Assembly (NCBI GenBank): GCA_022316685.1
Contig: JAKJHU010000037.1
Span: 21,599,188 to 21,663,187, forward strand
DNA from: Progne subis subis
Lineage: Eukaryota; Chordata; Aves; Passeriformes; Hirundinidae
Reading direction: 5' to 3'
DNA length: 64,000 nt
Positions 13,001 through 25,841 of this stretch are shown piece by piece. Under the pieces are notes generated by a model. That model worked only from the letters and a program-made list of their open reading frames with translations. It searched no databases and was not told the DNA's origin. Numbering within the stretch: the stretch's first letter is position 1; every line of letters begins with the position of its first letter. The position numbers and the translations under genes were made by a program.

Positions 13001-16000
13001 GAGACAGTGTCAGATGCAGAGTTTAAAAAGTTCATGCGGTGTCACGCGAAAACTTCATATAAGGAATGGTTTTTGCAGAAAAAAAGGTCACATGTGAAGC
13101 CGTGGTTGTCATGGCAAAGTACAAAAAGCTGTCTTTGGTGCTACACCTATTCCTGACAAGTTGTGTGTAGCTCCCACCAGGCAGGCGGTGTCCCGTGTTT
13201 GGAGTGGGAACATTTGCAGTGCTGTGCAGCCCTGTTCTCTCAGAGCACGTTGTGCATTAAAAAGGTAGCTCTGCTGACACGCTTGGCTCATACAGGTCCC
13301 TTCCTACGCACAAAAGCTGTTTCCCACAGAAGTGCTGCTTCTTCAGGCCACAGGCAGAAAATAGTAGGTGGAAGGATTAACATGAATGAAGAAATGGAAA
13401 AAGCAATCAGCAGGCAGGGAATCATGAGAGACCTTGTGGAAGTGGTATTTGATTTTCCAGTTTGTGTTGAACTATGTGATGATTCAAGGAAGTGAATAAA
13501 AATAAGCAACAGTTATCTTATAACCACTCCCACTCCATTTTTTTAGCATATGCATAAAAATTGTAATGAACAGCAAGGAAAATCCAGAATGAAGGACTTG
13601 GTATAGTTACTGTAGTGATTATTTGCAAGTATGTTACCGAAATTCTCTGTTAGGAGGTATCTGCAAAAATAAAAGTTTCCTTTCCTGAGACCAGAGAGGC
13701 CTCTGCTACGTATTTTCTATTTGAGATGCTGAGATAAGACGAGGTCATTTCCCTGGTGATACTCCTATCACATGTGCAGTTTCCACCAATACTTCTGCCA
13801 GGTCCAGCACTCTAGAACTGCCCCTTTCTTTCTTTCCTTCTGGGCCCTTCCATGGTTGCCAAATAAAAACATACATGATCACAAACTGTACTTTTGAGTA
13901 ATTTTAAACCTCCATTTTTTTTCAAAGCAAATTATCGCTGTTTTGTTTAAACCAGAATATCAGGCTGGCTGCTAGAAATGTCTGTACTTGGACCAGGATT
14001 CTTCTTCCAGCTTGACTTTCCCCTTATAAACTGACAACGGTGGTGCTTGCATTTTCTACTGTACCTGTGTGCCTCTGCAACCTATGCAGAAAAGGAGATA
14101 ATTACCATCATCATTAATTTGTATTTGTAGCATCCAATCCATAATTGTGTTCTTCACTCGCTTCTTACTGACAGCAAATGGTATGGATTTTAAGCAGAAA
14201 ACTCTAAATCTTGTGTCTCCCCAAAGAAAGCTACAGTGGGTACATTCTTTTCAAAAGGGAGCATGGAGGAACTTATTACATGCTTTTAATAGAGAAATCC
14301 TGCTGGTGTTACAAGGGGGAAGATGGACAGTTGTCCCTGTGCTCCGATTTTTCAGTTACTGTATGGGTATGGTGAATGCAAGGAGTTCATAAGTTAGGGA
14401 TAAATTAAACCCAGGTAGGGTGGTGTCCTGCAGGTTACAATTTGAATCTGAGCCATATTAGCAGGAGTTAATCAGCTCCACCTTGAGACTTGACCAGACA
14501 AGTTGCTGGATTGGAGTTGTGTAGGTAGTGTTGTGCCTCTGGTGATGAAGGGAGAGGGGGTTTTGTTTGTGTGTGTTTATGTACGTGTGCTTTATGCCTC
14601 TGCTAGGACCGCACCTCAGAGAGATAAGGAGTCTTTCTGACAAACAAAGCAGCAGCAGCTGTCTCATGGATGTCTAAGATAAAGAATGAGCAAATATCAG
14701 AGCTAATACGAGTCAATTAGTTTTCAGGCATTTTCCCATTGCCCTCCTTTCACTCCCTTCCAAAGAAAATGCAACTACTGAGGTCTGTGCAGAGTGCTGC
14801 AAAGGTGGTGGTGTTTGCCCGGCTGTCCTGCTCCTCGTGCTGTACTGCACAGCTTAGCCGTGCATGAAGAAGAGCTGCCCTGGGCCACACAGTTGTCCTC
14901 CTACCCAAGGCTGAAACAATTACTTGTTGGTTAAGATCTACTCATGACAAATTTCTGCTGTTTGTTTTCCCAAGACTCAGAAAGGCATTCTCTGCGTAAT
15001 CAGTCCATTCTGGCCTCCCTGCTCTTTCATCTCCTCTGCAGGCAGATCTTCCTTTCCTTTCTTTTCCACTGGCTGCTGAGGAGCCTGGAGGTGACCAAAA
15101 ATGGAGAAGGTTTTCATCGCCCTTACCTCTTCAGAGAGCCAGCTGTTTGATAAAAGGCAGCAGTATGGAGAGAGATGATTTTTCATGCATAAAAACATAT
15201 TAGTAAAAGAAGGGCTTACCCTTTACCCATGAAAAGTGACTAACTGGGAGAAGGGCATGGCATTAATCCTGTAATCCTCTCCAGATTTCTACTGGGAGAC
15301 ATTTTGTCCTAAAGATCAGCACAGTCATAGAAATAATGCAGAGTAATCAGTCTCATCTTCTTCCAGCCCCCATCCTTGCTTCTGGCTATTAGCAAATTAA
15401 CAAAATCTTCCCAAGCTTTTGCATGAGACTTACTGTGTCATTACGTTAAAAAAAAAAAACAAACAACAAAAAAAAAAAAAACAAACCCACACTGAACTAA
15501 GCTCTGCCTCACTTCTTATCATTCCCTATCTTCGCCCCCTTTGCTATTACCAATGTGTCATACCACACCTTTTCATTAGTCTGCATCTCCTACATTTGTT
15601 CCTCTACTGGAGCTCCTGCTAGCCCTCTCTTTGGGAGTGAATTCTCTGCTATTTTACATGAGGCATTTCAGTTTCCAAACCCATGTTTTAAGCTGAGGGT
15701 CTTACACAAGGTTACATGCTGTTGTCCCAAAAATAAAAATGGCCCTTATTTCCTCTCTGCACAAGCACCACTGGTTAAACTGGAGATGTTGCCTGTCTTT
15801 TTTTTAACAGTTCAGTACTATGCATGCTGACAAGGTATTGGTAAAGGTATGTTTAACGTTATTAACTGATACAAATCCAGGTTTTATGAAAAAAAGGTAT
15901 TCCCTATAGATATGCACAAAACATAAATGCTGAATTCCTGGGGGGCAGATACTCATTTTGGCTTTGCAGCTTGTCTCATGATTTTGATGTGGGATTTCAT

Positions 16001-19000
16001 TATGGTAATGAGGTTCAAAGGGGGGAAAAAAGTAATGGGACAAGCTGTTGGCTTTAATCACAGTTAGATTGCCTGCTAAAAATTAATTAGTGAGAACAAT
16101 TGCCATAATATGAGAGAAACACTGCAACATGGGAAAATAATCCAAATGCACTCTTCTTGGAATAAAGTGAAATCAAGGGGAAAAGGAGTACTGGTAAGGA
16201 AGTTAAGATCATGAATCAATAGGCTCTGAATGCAGCTGAACTACTGTCAGTGATGCTGACAGCATGTACAAAATCCATAAGAACAGAACCAGTTCCAAAC
16301 AACAGGAGGGTAGTTCTCCAAATGCATTTCTGCATCTGTTGTGGGATACAGCTGGTTTCATGATGGTCATTAAGTGGTAAAATCATTTGTCCCTCAAACA
16401 CCTATAGCATTTCAAGACTTTGCCATCATTCATTGATACTGTTTTAAAGGTGAAGCAGAGAGAATGTGTTTGTGAACTTCTCTGCATGGTGTTGTTCTGG
16501 GATCTTTCTCTCTTGGTCTGAAATTGGGCATCTGAATGTTTATTATGAAATTCTGACTTCCAAGTGAGCGAATACACACATTTCATTTTAAATGCATGTT
16601 GCAGAGAAACTGTGACTACCTTTTGGACACTGTTAGGAGCAAGTATAGTAAATATAGTGTCTGTCTGTTCTTGTGTGTGAACCTGACAAAGCAAAGGTAC
16701 TTGGAATCTGCTGCTCTGTGTTCCTTCATGATGCCAATAATCATGAATGTATTCCCAGTGTGAATGGGAATATTATTGATAGAAGCCTCGAATGACACAG
16801 TTCTTTTCTGCACTGAGCATGGTCATAAGATGACCATTCTCCTATCATATGACCTGAGATTCCTGTATGTGCTGCATGCACTGGACAGCTGGAGTGGGAG
16901 CTTCAAGGAAAATACATCTTTGCCTAGAAGCAGTACTCCATGCAATTAGGAGTTCACATTTACAGAGTTGATTTTCAAGGAACTCAGATAATGATACTGC
17001 CGCTACTGCTGCTGATTTGGCTACAGTATTTTTGGTCAGTTTCCTCTCCTAGCCATTTATGTGCCACCACAAAGGAATGGAAATCTGTGGCCAGGGAGGC
17101 AGGGAGTTGAGATTCCCATGTCTGACAGAAACCATCTCTTTGGTTGACTTAAAAGGACTTGGAAAATGCTCTTTTAGTGACTGATGTCTTCAGCACCAAC
17201 CAAGATAGTTTTATTTGGGCAATTAACATGTCCCAGAGGACTTAATATGACCCTGGTGCCAGCTAGTCTGAGACTTACTTGTGTTCAGTTATGTCTCACT
17301 GAAGATATGAGAAATTCCAGTGATCAGTTAAGAGACTGCTGAACTGATCTGATCTGAGACACTAGCTCAGTTGGCCCTTCTTGCTCTGAGATATGGAGGC
17401 CTAATTTTTCACAATTAACAGTCAACATTTTGTTAACATAGGCAAAACGTTTTGCTTTGTTTTTCCGGTTCCCCTCAATCTGATTTTCAGACATGTTCAG
17501 AGAATATGAACTCTGGTTTTCCAAACATAACAATATCGCGGGGAGTTTCAGTCAAATCAGTTAAAACTCAGGGGAGTTCTTAACTGATTGCAGAGTCCTA
17601 ACATGGAAAGCAGCAGGCAGACATAGTTATTCTAGTTTGTTTTGGGTTTTTTTCTGATGATGACTTGGTTTGTATGGGACATTTGTAGCTAGAGGTATGG
17701 GGAAGGTATGGGATTCTCTTTGTACCCCGTCCTATCCCTCCCTGCTCCTTAAAACCGGCACCAGAGTTTGAAAAAAATGAAGACTCTTAGCTGGTGCTTG
17801 CGCAGTTGCTGCTGTCAGAAAGCCCTTGGGATTGTATCTTGTATCAAATGCAGTCTTCTTGAGGGTCTGAGCCAAAGTTAGACACTTCGTAATGAACAAG
17901 GAAAGTGCAATTAGTGCTCTTCCATATGCCTGCTTTTCCACGTGAAGAAAATACGTGGATTTCCTCAGTGTAGGAGCTCATTTAATTTGAAATTTATAAA
18001 GATATAGTGACTGCTGTCGAATGCTCTCAGGGTGCACGTACGTTATAGGATGTGTTCCAAAAGCAGTTGGAGTTGGCTTGCTGGGAACAATGGTGCTGCT
18101 CTGGGGAGGGTGGTTTTGGCATGTACCTTTGAAATGAGCTGAATTCTGCTGCCTGGTGCACCCCTGAGTTTTATTTGGAAACAAAGATGTGTGTGCTACC
18201 CTCAAATGTAATTTTTGTTTCCCTTTGAAAAGTTTCCATGCTTAACTGTCTCTTTCTGAGGCAATTAAAGCCAATCTTGTAGACAGGGGCCTCCTTCCTC
18301 CAGCCCTGCATGATTCATGCTATCGTGGCTGCTCATCTCAGGTGCAGAATCTTGTGAAATGCGCTTTTGACTATCTAAATGTATGACATCCACTGATTTT
18401 ACCTTATCTGTTATGACAGTACTATCTCCTCAAAACGCCATCAAGTTGGTTAAGCAATACTTCCCAGCCCTACAGCCCCTTCTTCCATAGATTTTAATCA
18501 AATTGTTTGTTTAGCAGGTTCTTTAATTACCTTCTTAAAATAGCTCCTCTGGGCTTCACACACAACTCTGAATATACCAATCTCCAGTTTTGTGTTGTTT
18601 TGTTTAGTTTTGTTCTTCTTTAAAGAAAAGTTGGTGTTTCATTATTTTTTGCATTCTGAGGACTCTTTAAAAAAAAAAAAAAAAGCATGAGAAAATGTAA
18701 TGCTTGCTTTGCCAGTCTCTGTGATTATTACTTGTAAAATACGTTGCTTTGCTTACTTCTAAGCAGAATTTTTATATTTATAAACACACACATATTATAT
18801 TTCTGTTGTTGCTCATTCTTTATTGTAGACTTCGCCTCAAGTAAGGCAAAACCCCAACTTTCTTCGTTTTTAAGTACACAAGCCACATAATACATAGCAG
18901 TTAATTAATCTAATGCCCGGTGCAAGCCCTGTACTCTTTGTTTCAGTCATGCTTCATGGCCCTGTTATGTCCTGAACACGTACGTGAGAAAACCTTTAAT

Positions 19001-19157
19001 GATGCTGGGTTGTTTTATTGGTACATTACTCGATGGGAATTCTGTAGATACTGTAGAAGATAAGCCCTGTCCTGAAGTTTGTAATATCATTTTCAGAACT
19101 TTGCTGGCTGGTTTGTTATGAGCAGATGCCAGTGAGTAATGGAGGAATGTTTTGCAG

Positions 19158-19316
19158 GTTATGCCTCCTTGTCCAGGATGCCTATGGCATGTTTAGTGAA
19201 GTGCAGCTGCAGTCCCAGAGTTCCGCAGATGACATTGAGCAGTACTGCAGGAGATGGGAAGGAAAATCCTGCTGCCTAGCTGGAATGAAAATTTTGCAGA
19301 GAACTACAAGAGGAAG
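19158..19316 (+). CDS. SPIDR: SPIDR internal exon (DAYGMFSEVQ segment)
   Basis: The frame reads LCLLVQDAYGMFSEVQLQ, then DDIEQYCRRWEGKSCC and AGMKILQRTTRG, ending at donor AAG|GTGAGA with two bases carried. These join in frame to 28619. Two acceptors are possible: 'gttttgcag' at 19157, which needs two bases carried in, and 'cctccttgtccag' at 19176, which is phase 0 and drops LCLLVQ. The first keeps an uninterrupted hydrophobic strand before DAYG. The second fits directly onto the phase-0 end of the 3157-3237 candidate. The 5' boundary is therefore unsettled while the exon itself is well supported. Confidence 0.8.
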
Positions 19317-19515
19317 GTGAGAACAATTAATGGAAGAACATACTGCTTGCTGTTGCTGGCAAGGATGATCTGCCTTTTTGTTTATTTCAGTGACCAATAT
19401 TCTTTGGAACAACTGAACCTGGCTTTGTTCAAGAAAATGTCCTCATTGCCACTTTCAGGGCATCCAGCTGTGCTTAAGCCAACCATTCTCCAAAATGAGC
19501 ATATATAAATATATG

Positions 19516-19549
19516 TATATTTAACATATATATATATATGTTAAATATA
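19516..19549. repeat. Perfect 34-bp AT-rich palindrome
   Basis: Arms pair base for base around a centre between 19532 and 19533, with 'tatatttaacatata' on the left mirrored by 'tatatgttaaatata' on the right. The only GC pair in each arm is C19525 with G19540. The bases just outside (G19515 and A19550) break the symmetry. Such sequences can extrude cruciforms. It lies about 200 bp downstream of a SPIDR exon. Confidence 0.9.
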
Positions 19550-21223
19550 ACTAATGCACAAATACACACTTAACAGAGTAAAGAATTACTGTGTGAAATG
19601 TTTCATAAAATGTGCGTGTTTTCTTCCTCTTCACTAGATTCAGAGAATTAAAAACATTTGTTTACCTCCCTTTCATTGCAGAACTTTTTACTGCACTAAG
19701 TTTTTCTACAGTGCTGCCCAGTATGGCTTGAAGTTTCAAGCACAGACTTTCATTTGGTATATGAGAGCTTAATTCGGTTAAGTTTATACATGGTTTTAGA
19801 ACCACAGTTTGAGTTTCTTAAAAAAAAACCAAAAAAACTTGCAAACCTTAAAGCCATTCTTATTTTGGAGTAAGAATGTCAACAGCTTTATAGAAAAATT
19901 CCCCCAGGTAAGTAATAAATTGACTTATGGTACATCTCAGATTTTGCTTATTCTGTGATTCCTGTTATGTTCTTCGAATAAAATATCTTTAGTCAAGGAA
20001 AAAATTAAATAGATCGATTATCTTACCGAATATCTTTCTAAGGAGAGTGATACAATGTTCTCATGAGGACCTATATAAATATAATTAGATTGGTGCAGTT
20101 CTCAACGTAATTTATTCGTACAAGCATCCGATCTAGATAAGCCTTTGCTTTTAGAATGGCTATGGTATTTCTGCTGACACTTTTTTTCCTGTTGAAAAAT
20201 GCTGTTTCATCAAAACCAGAATGTTTCATGGAAACATTATCTATTTTGGAGACAGTTTTGTTGGGAAGATTTTTTTCAGGTCCAGAGGGAGTGAATATTC
20301 TTTCTCTTATTCTCATTTCATGAAAACTTTGAGAAACTCTCATTTTTGTTTTATATTGGAACAAAAACAAATTTCAAAGCCTTGAAATGTTTAACAAAAT
20401 GGAATTGTTGTTTTCCAGCCAGCTCTATTCAGTATGCTTTTCTTTTTATGTATTTGCAGTGTTAATTTTCAGAGCCTTTGGATTTTGAGCCTACTTGCAT
20501 TTTTATGGATCTTTAATAACAAACACGTCTTCTTATTTAATTATTTTGCTGGCTTTTTTTTTTTCAAGTTACATTTTTTCCAAACAAATTAAATAATGGC
20601 TTTGGAATTCTGGATACAAATGAAGTTTTACAACTGGCTGCTGGTGCTTGCAGTACTCTGCCTAACTAATAAGAGACAGACTTTTTCTAATGTAAATTCT
20701 GTTTCAAAGCAGCAGTAACTTACTTCTGGCTATTCTGAGGACCTTTAGAAGACACAGTGGTGAAAATGTTGGTGGCTCAGCTGGAGCTGTGCTGGTGGTA
20801 ACCCTGCTAGGGAACATTAAAAGAAAATGGGTATAGTGTAGCTTCGGGGACAGTGCAGCGGTTAAAACGTGATTTCATTGTACATGATGGGTGGGTGGGG
20901 GAATTGTTCAGGGATTTATTTTTTTCTTAATTGTTTTAGCCTAAGTTCTGCTTTATGACTTTTTATTACTTTAAGTGTTTGGGACACATTCTAGGTGTGA
21001 TGGAAACCACAGTAAAGCCGTAGCTGAAATGAATACGAGGGAGTACTAACTTTCAGAGAGCATAATTAAGCTGTAGGATTCATTGCCACTGGATAAATGG
21101 ATTTCCAGAGCCACTGGTATATCCAAGCACATGATGGGTTATGCCTGTGAGTACCCAACCTTGGCTTGCAGCACATGAGTGAGTAAGAGCTATGTGGTCT
21201 GCCCTGCAAGAAAGACTGCTGGC

Positions 21224-21229
21224 TTTTTC

Positions 21230-21284
<55 letters not shown>
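21224..21284. repeat. T-rich homopolymer tract, about 61 bp
   Basis: A nearly pure T run interrupted by two cytosines (21229 and 21241) and followed immediately by a short GA run. On the minus strand it is an A tail-like tract, but no recognisable retroposon body was identified beside it. Confidence 0.9.
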
Positions 21285-21285
<1 letters not shown>

Positions 21286-24200
21286 AGAGAGAGCACCAAT
21301 TACTTTTTGGAAGGAGATGGCTTTGAAACTGTTTCTTTCCTGGAGTCTGACAGTGGCTTTTAAAGGGGATAAAAGGGAAGAAAATATAGGAAATACGAGG
21401 GAAAAGTAATGACTTTTTTGTGTGTGTGCCTGTGAAGCACATGATCTGGAGAAAGCCAGGGATGGCTAATAAGATCCCATATGTTCATGTTGTCCCACAG
21501 TCACATGGATTGTAATCGGAGACAGAATGCTTCCTCAGTACCTCAGTGAGACAGGAGATTTGCTAATAGATACAAAAGGTTCTCAAGCATTTTGCACCAA
21601 TGGACCACTGTTATTGTTCAAAAAATTTTCCAGGCCGGTCATCCATCCTCCTCATCAAATATTTAATTTAAAGTACTTTATTTGACATCATTCCGGTAAA
21701 CGCAATTTTAAAATCACTGTTGTAAGCTGAAGTTTCATTTCAAGGGCTAAAAACCTATAAGCCTAAGATAAAGAGTATTTTACTCCCGGGGGAAAACCCA
21801 GCTGAGCACGTTACTTGATCTTTGGAACGGACCTGTACTGTTAGGGAGTGCTAAAGAAACTAAACACATTTCTCCTCTGATAAGAAAACATTTGTGTTCC
21901 AAGAGAAAAGTGGGATAAGAACTTGCACAACCGTGTCCTGTCTTGACAAAGATCAGCTCTGTGAAAAATTGGAATGATAGTAAGCTTACATTGAGAGAAA
22001 CACTTTCAGAGTTGACTATTGGTTTTCAATATACTTTGACAAGTAGTAGGGTCTCTTATAGGTCATTTGCAGGTCTTTTGCTGATTTAGGTGGTTTTCAG
22101 AGCCAGGCCTATATCCCACATAAAGCATACTCCCCTAAACCATCCCTGCAAGAAATCCTTCCCTCTCCAGTCCAGTAAAGGAAGTGGTGTTTCCCTTTGC
22201 AGTCCAGTTTCTGGCAATCCTGTAAGAGAGGAGGACATGGCTGAATCATGGCACAGTTGCCATTGCTTGTTCAGTGCCTGATTTCCAGCAGCCCTTCTAC
22301 TCTGTGAGCCTCTTGGGTAAAGTAGGAAGCAGTAGTGTGGCAACTGACTGAACTTTTGTGGTTCAGTATCTGTTTCCTGACAGCTTTTCTCTTCACCCTC
22401 TCATTCATACTTGTCACCTAGCCTTTCCTACAACTATTCCCTGGACTGCATGCTTAGTATCAGCAAAAAAAAAAAAGAAGAAGAAAAAAAGTACAGTGGT
22501 TTAAAGGGAGAAGACTGAAAAATACTAATTGAAAGGCTGATGGTGGTGTTGTCTCCTTAGAGGCTCATGTTCTCACCCTCCCACTGCCTCGTGTCAGTCT
22601 TAAATTCAGCCCCTTGAGGAAGAGGAAGTGAGATTTTGGGAGTGTGCTGCTAGAGGCAGGAATGCTGGTTAAGAATCCGTATGCAGCACATGCAAACCCC
22701 CTGTTTTAATAGGTCCCAGGCATGTTTCAGGTACGTCAGGTATAACCAGGAACTAAATGAATGCAATTAGATGCAGGGGCTGAGCACTCGCTAAAATGCC
22801 CCAGGAGTAAATAACCTATAAATTGTCATGGTGTCTGCTTCCTACCAGAAATTAATTTCAATGATCTGAGATAATGTTTGGAGTTAGAGACCTGTCTTTA
22901 TTGACAAAAATAGTGATTTTTTTTTTTTAGGCCCTACCTGGAGTTCCACAGAGAATAATGATTTGGATTTTGGCAGTTTGGGTCTTTTCACCTGATTTTC
23001 CTACCACTGAGTTGTTTTGCTGTTGAGTATAGCAGATGTACCTGCTTCTTCTCTTTATGCTTTTTTTGTATGTTAGAAATATGAAGAGGTTCTCTGCAGC
23101 AGAACAGAAAGATGACAGCTATTTAAAAATGGGAGGGGAAGGAAGAACACGGAGTGTCAGTACAAATTTTGTCCCTAAATTGAAAAAATGGTTAATAAAC
23201 TTCAAAAGAGGAGGCAACTGCTGCATGTAGAGCACTAAAATCCTCACTTGTGTTGGATAGGCTAAAACACTTTGAAGGATACATCAACTCATAAGCTTTG
23301 GCTTTTGCTCCAACATTTAATTCATGGCAGGCTGGATTATCTGTTTCATTTTCCTCTCCAGTAAACAGGCTCTGAATATTGAGTTCATCAACCAGTGTTA
23401 TGTTTTTCTGAAAAATTTCTGCATTTTCAAATAAAGTTGGCTTCTGTTGTTTGTCATTTTAAACTTTCAAATGTTAGGCACTGAAATGTGAAATCTCCCT
23501 GTATGTTTGAAGTGGTCACTATTGTGCTTGAGGGTTTTCATTCTTTTCTATTTTTTTCCCCTTTTTATTTGAGTCACATACTTCTCTGGCCTCAATTTCT
23601 CTCATTTTTTTCCCCTTTACTCTTCACTGTATACTTTCTCTTCATTTTTTTTTTTTTTTTTTTTTTTCCCCTGAGAGGAGAGGACCACTGCTAACTGCTA
23701 CACAAGTAAGTGTTTCAGCTGCTAGACATTGACAGGAAATGTAATAGTAAGAACTCTTCGCAGAGCAAGGAGGACATAACTTCCTTCCTTTGGTTTTCCC
23801 TCCTCCAGAAAGACTGCCATCTAAAAGATCCACCCACGTCTCTGGGTTCTGAGGTCTTGAAACACTTCAGTAATTTCTGTGGTTAAAAGTTGAGTTTCAT
23901 TAAAAGCATGATTTCAGTAATCACATTGAACTTGTGAATATTTGCATTATTTTTGTATTAATTTCTACGGCTGTTTTTGTATTAAAAAAGAAGTTTTTTA
24001 CTTCCCGAATTTTCTGTTCTTTAATAAACATGAACTGCTGCTTGCATCATAGTGCTTGTGTCATTAATCTATTTAGTAGTCAGCACTGGGCAATAACATA
24101 GACATTTCCATATTGAATCAAAAGTACTTTTATATTATCATTTCAGTGGTTTAGAGTGTAGTATGTGTAATTTCTATTACACTATAGAAAATTGAATTAC

Positions 24201-24413
24201 TAAAGTATTTAAATCATTCAACTATATAATTCCATATATCTAAACAAAACTTGAGGGAAAAAAGAGGTCAGCAGCCCTTCCTCCCTGAAGATGATGGTTT
24301 AATAGGCTCAGGTTTTTACTTTGTGATTTTGTTGCTTTTATTACTCAAGACTAAGAAAATGTGGTGTTGCATAGTTTGTGCACTGCAAGATCTTAGTAGG
24401 TCAGTTAAAGGGG

Positions 24414-24433
24414 GAGAGAGAGAGAGAGAGAGA
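24414..24433. repeat. (GA)10 dinucleotide microsatellite
   Basis: Uninterrupted GA dinucleotides inside the SPIDR intron, flanked by GGG on the left and AAAG on the right. Confidence 0.9.
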
Positions 24434-25815
24434 AAGTCTAAAGTATCAGTTTTATATTTGGATTGCTTGTCCCTTGACAGTTCAAGCTTATGCAGTCTAG
24501 GTGATTATTAGGGAATTTCTTCATTTTGCACAGAGTGCTAGGAATTGCTTTATTTTTGCATTCTTAATAGTTGAGACTAACACTGCCAAAGAAAACTGTT
24601 TTGGTTTAGACAAAAAATTGAAGAAGTAGAAGAAGAGGAATCAGAGAAGTTCCAAGTCCCAAGCCCTCAGAGCAAAGCTGTGGAAGATGTTGGAAGAGAA
24701 TCCTAGCATCTTTCTGTTCCTTGCTGTAAACCTTACGTAGTGTTCCTTTTTTCCCTGTTTATGTGCCTTCTTTTCTCTGATATTGCTGGTATTTTCTGCC
24801 TCTAGTAATTTTCCCCTGAGCCTGTTACGATTATTAAAGTTGAAAAATTCCCCAAAACTATAAGCCGTATGCAAAAATTTGGATCAGGCATGGCACACAC
24901 AAAGTTCTTGGACCAGAACTGTAGCTGAAACTTCATGCTTTTGGGAGAAATAAACAAAATATTCTTATTAGGTTATGAAATAAGTTGCCAGGTCAGAATC
25001 AGTGAAATGCAGTTTTGAAAAATCAGAGTTGTTTGACTTTTGAAACGCAGGCTTGTAGAATGAAAGAAATGGAACTTCCACGGGATCAGAGTTCTGATAG
25101 TGTGAGTACTGGTTTATCAGTCATGCATTTAGCCTGTTTAACAGTATTATATCTTTAAAATTCTCTGCCTGATGTCTGGGTACACAGCAAGCAGTTTGCA
25201 TTTATTGGTACAGAAAAAAGATAAACTGAAGTTTAGCACAGAAGGGTTAAATTAAGAGAGATGTCTTTTGAGGACATTGTGTAATAAAAATAATTCAGGA
25301 CACCAAAAAAACTATTTAGCTTACTATATGTATGTGCACACACACATATATAAAATCTCATTATATGTAAGCAAAGATTAAGATGTGGGTTTATAGAAGA
25401 GAGGCATATCTACCTGTCATAAGTCCAAATTTCTGTGGAAATCTTTATTGGAACACTCCATTGGAGTTACTGGTAGTCTTATTGTGTTGGTGTTAAACAG
25501 TGGGAATATACATATTTGGGATGGGACAAAATTTGTTTTAGCAAACACAGAGTTAAGCCTGGCATGGAAAGTAGAGTTGAGTGTCATTTAGAATCCTGTA
25601 GATGATTTTTATCCTTCTGCTATAGATTCAGTCTTTTTTTCCAAAGTTATAGAGTACTACAATAGTCCTAGTCTCTGAAGTAAAAGAAAAAAATAAATAT
25701 TCAAAATACTTTACATGTTCATTTTTCTCATTTTTCTTTTTGATCCTTGAGCCTGTTTCTTCTCACTTCTTACTCTGCTTTTCCTTCCTGAGAAGTCTAT
25801 CCTTTTCTGATCTTC

Positions 25816-25841
25816 TTTTTTTTTTTTTTTTTTTTTTTTTT
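25816..25841. repeat. T homopolymer, 26 bp
   Basis: Uninterrupted T run in the SPIDR intron, preceded by a pyrimidine-rich stretch. No retroposon body was recognised. Confidence 0.9.

Larger units (their letters stand above)
3238..19157 (+). other. SPIDR: Large intronic region of SPIDR
   Basis: About 16 kb, mostly AT-rich, probably one or more SPIDR introns. It holds an LTR copy (5393-5943), an orphan minus-strand exon-like ORF (6788-7000), a block of overlapping long frames (4667-5194), two GC/CpG-richer blocks (about 8930-9560 and 10800-11240) and homopolymer tracts near 10322-10337, 10557-10580, 10677-10701 and 15449-15480. A possible exon-like frame starts at 3567 after 'gttgttcttcag' (A-G-E-N-T-G-G-E-D-S), but it lacks a good donor. 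If the next SPIDR exon begins at 19158, at least one exon in this span is still missing. Confidence 0.5.

Noticed and set aside
13163..13495. 110-codon plus-strand frame ending with EEMEKAISRQGIMRDLVEVV
   Set aside because: Looks protein-like, but it ends in a stop inside the SPIDR intron, has no clear splice context in the right phase, and is not recognised.
14147..14392. 81-codon plus-strand frame after a 'ttcttactgacag' acceptor-like site
   Set aside because: No suitable donor and it ends in a stop. No family recognised.
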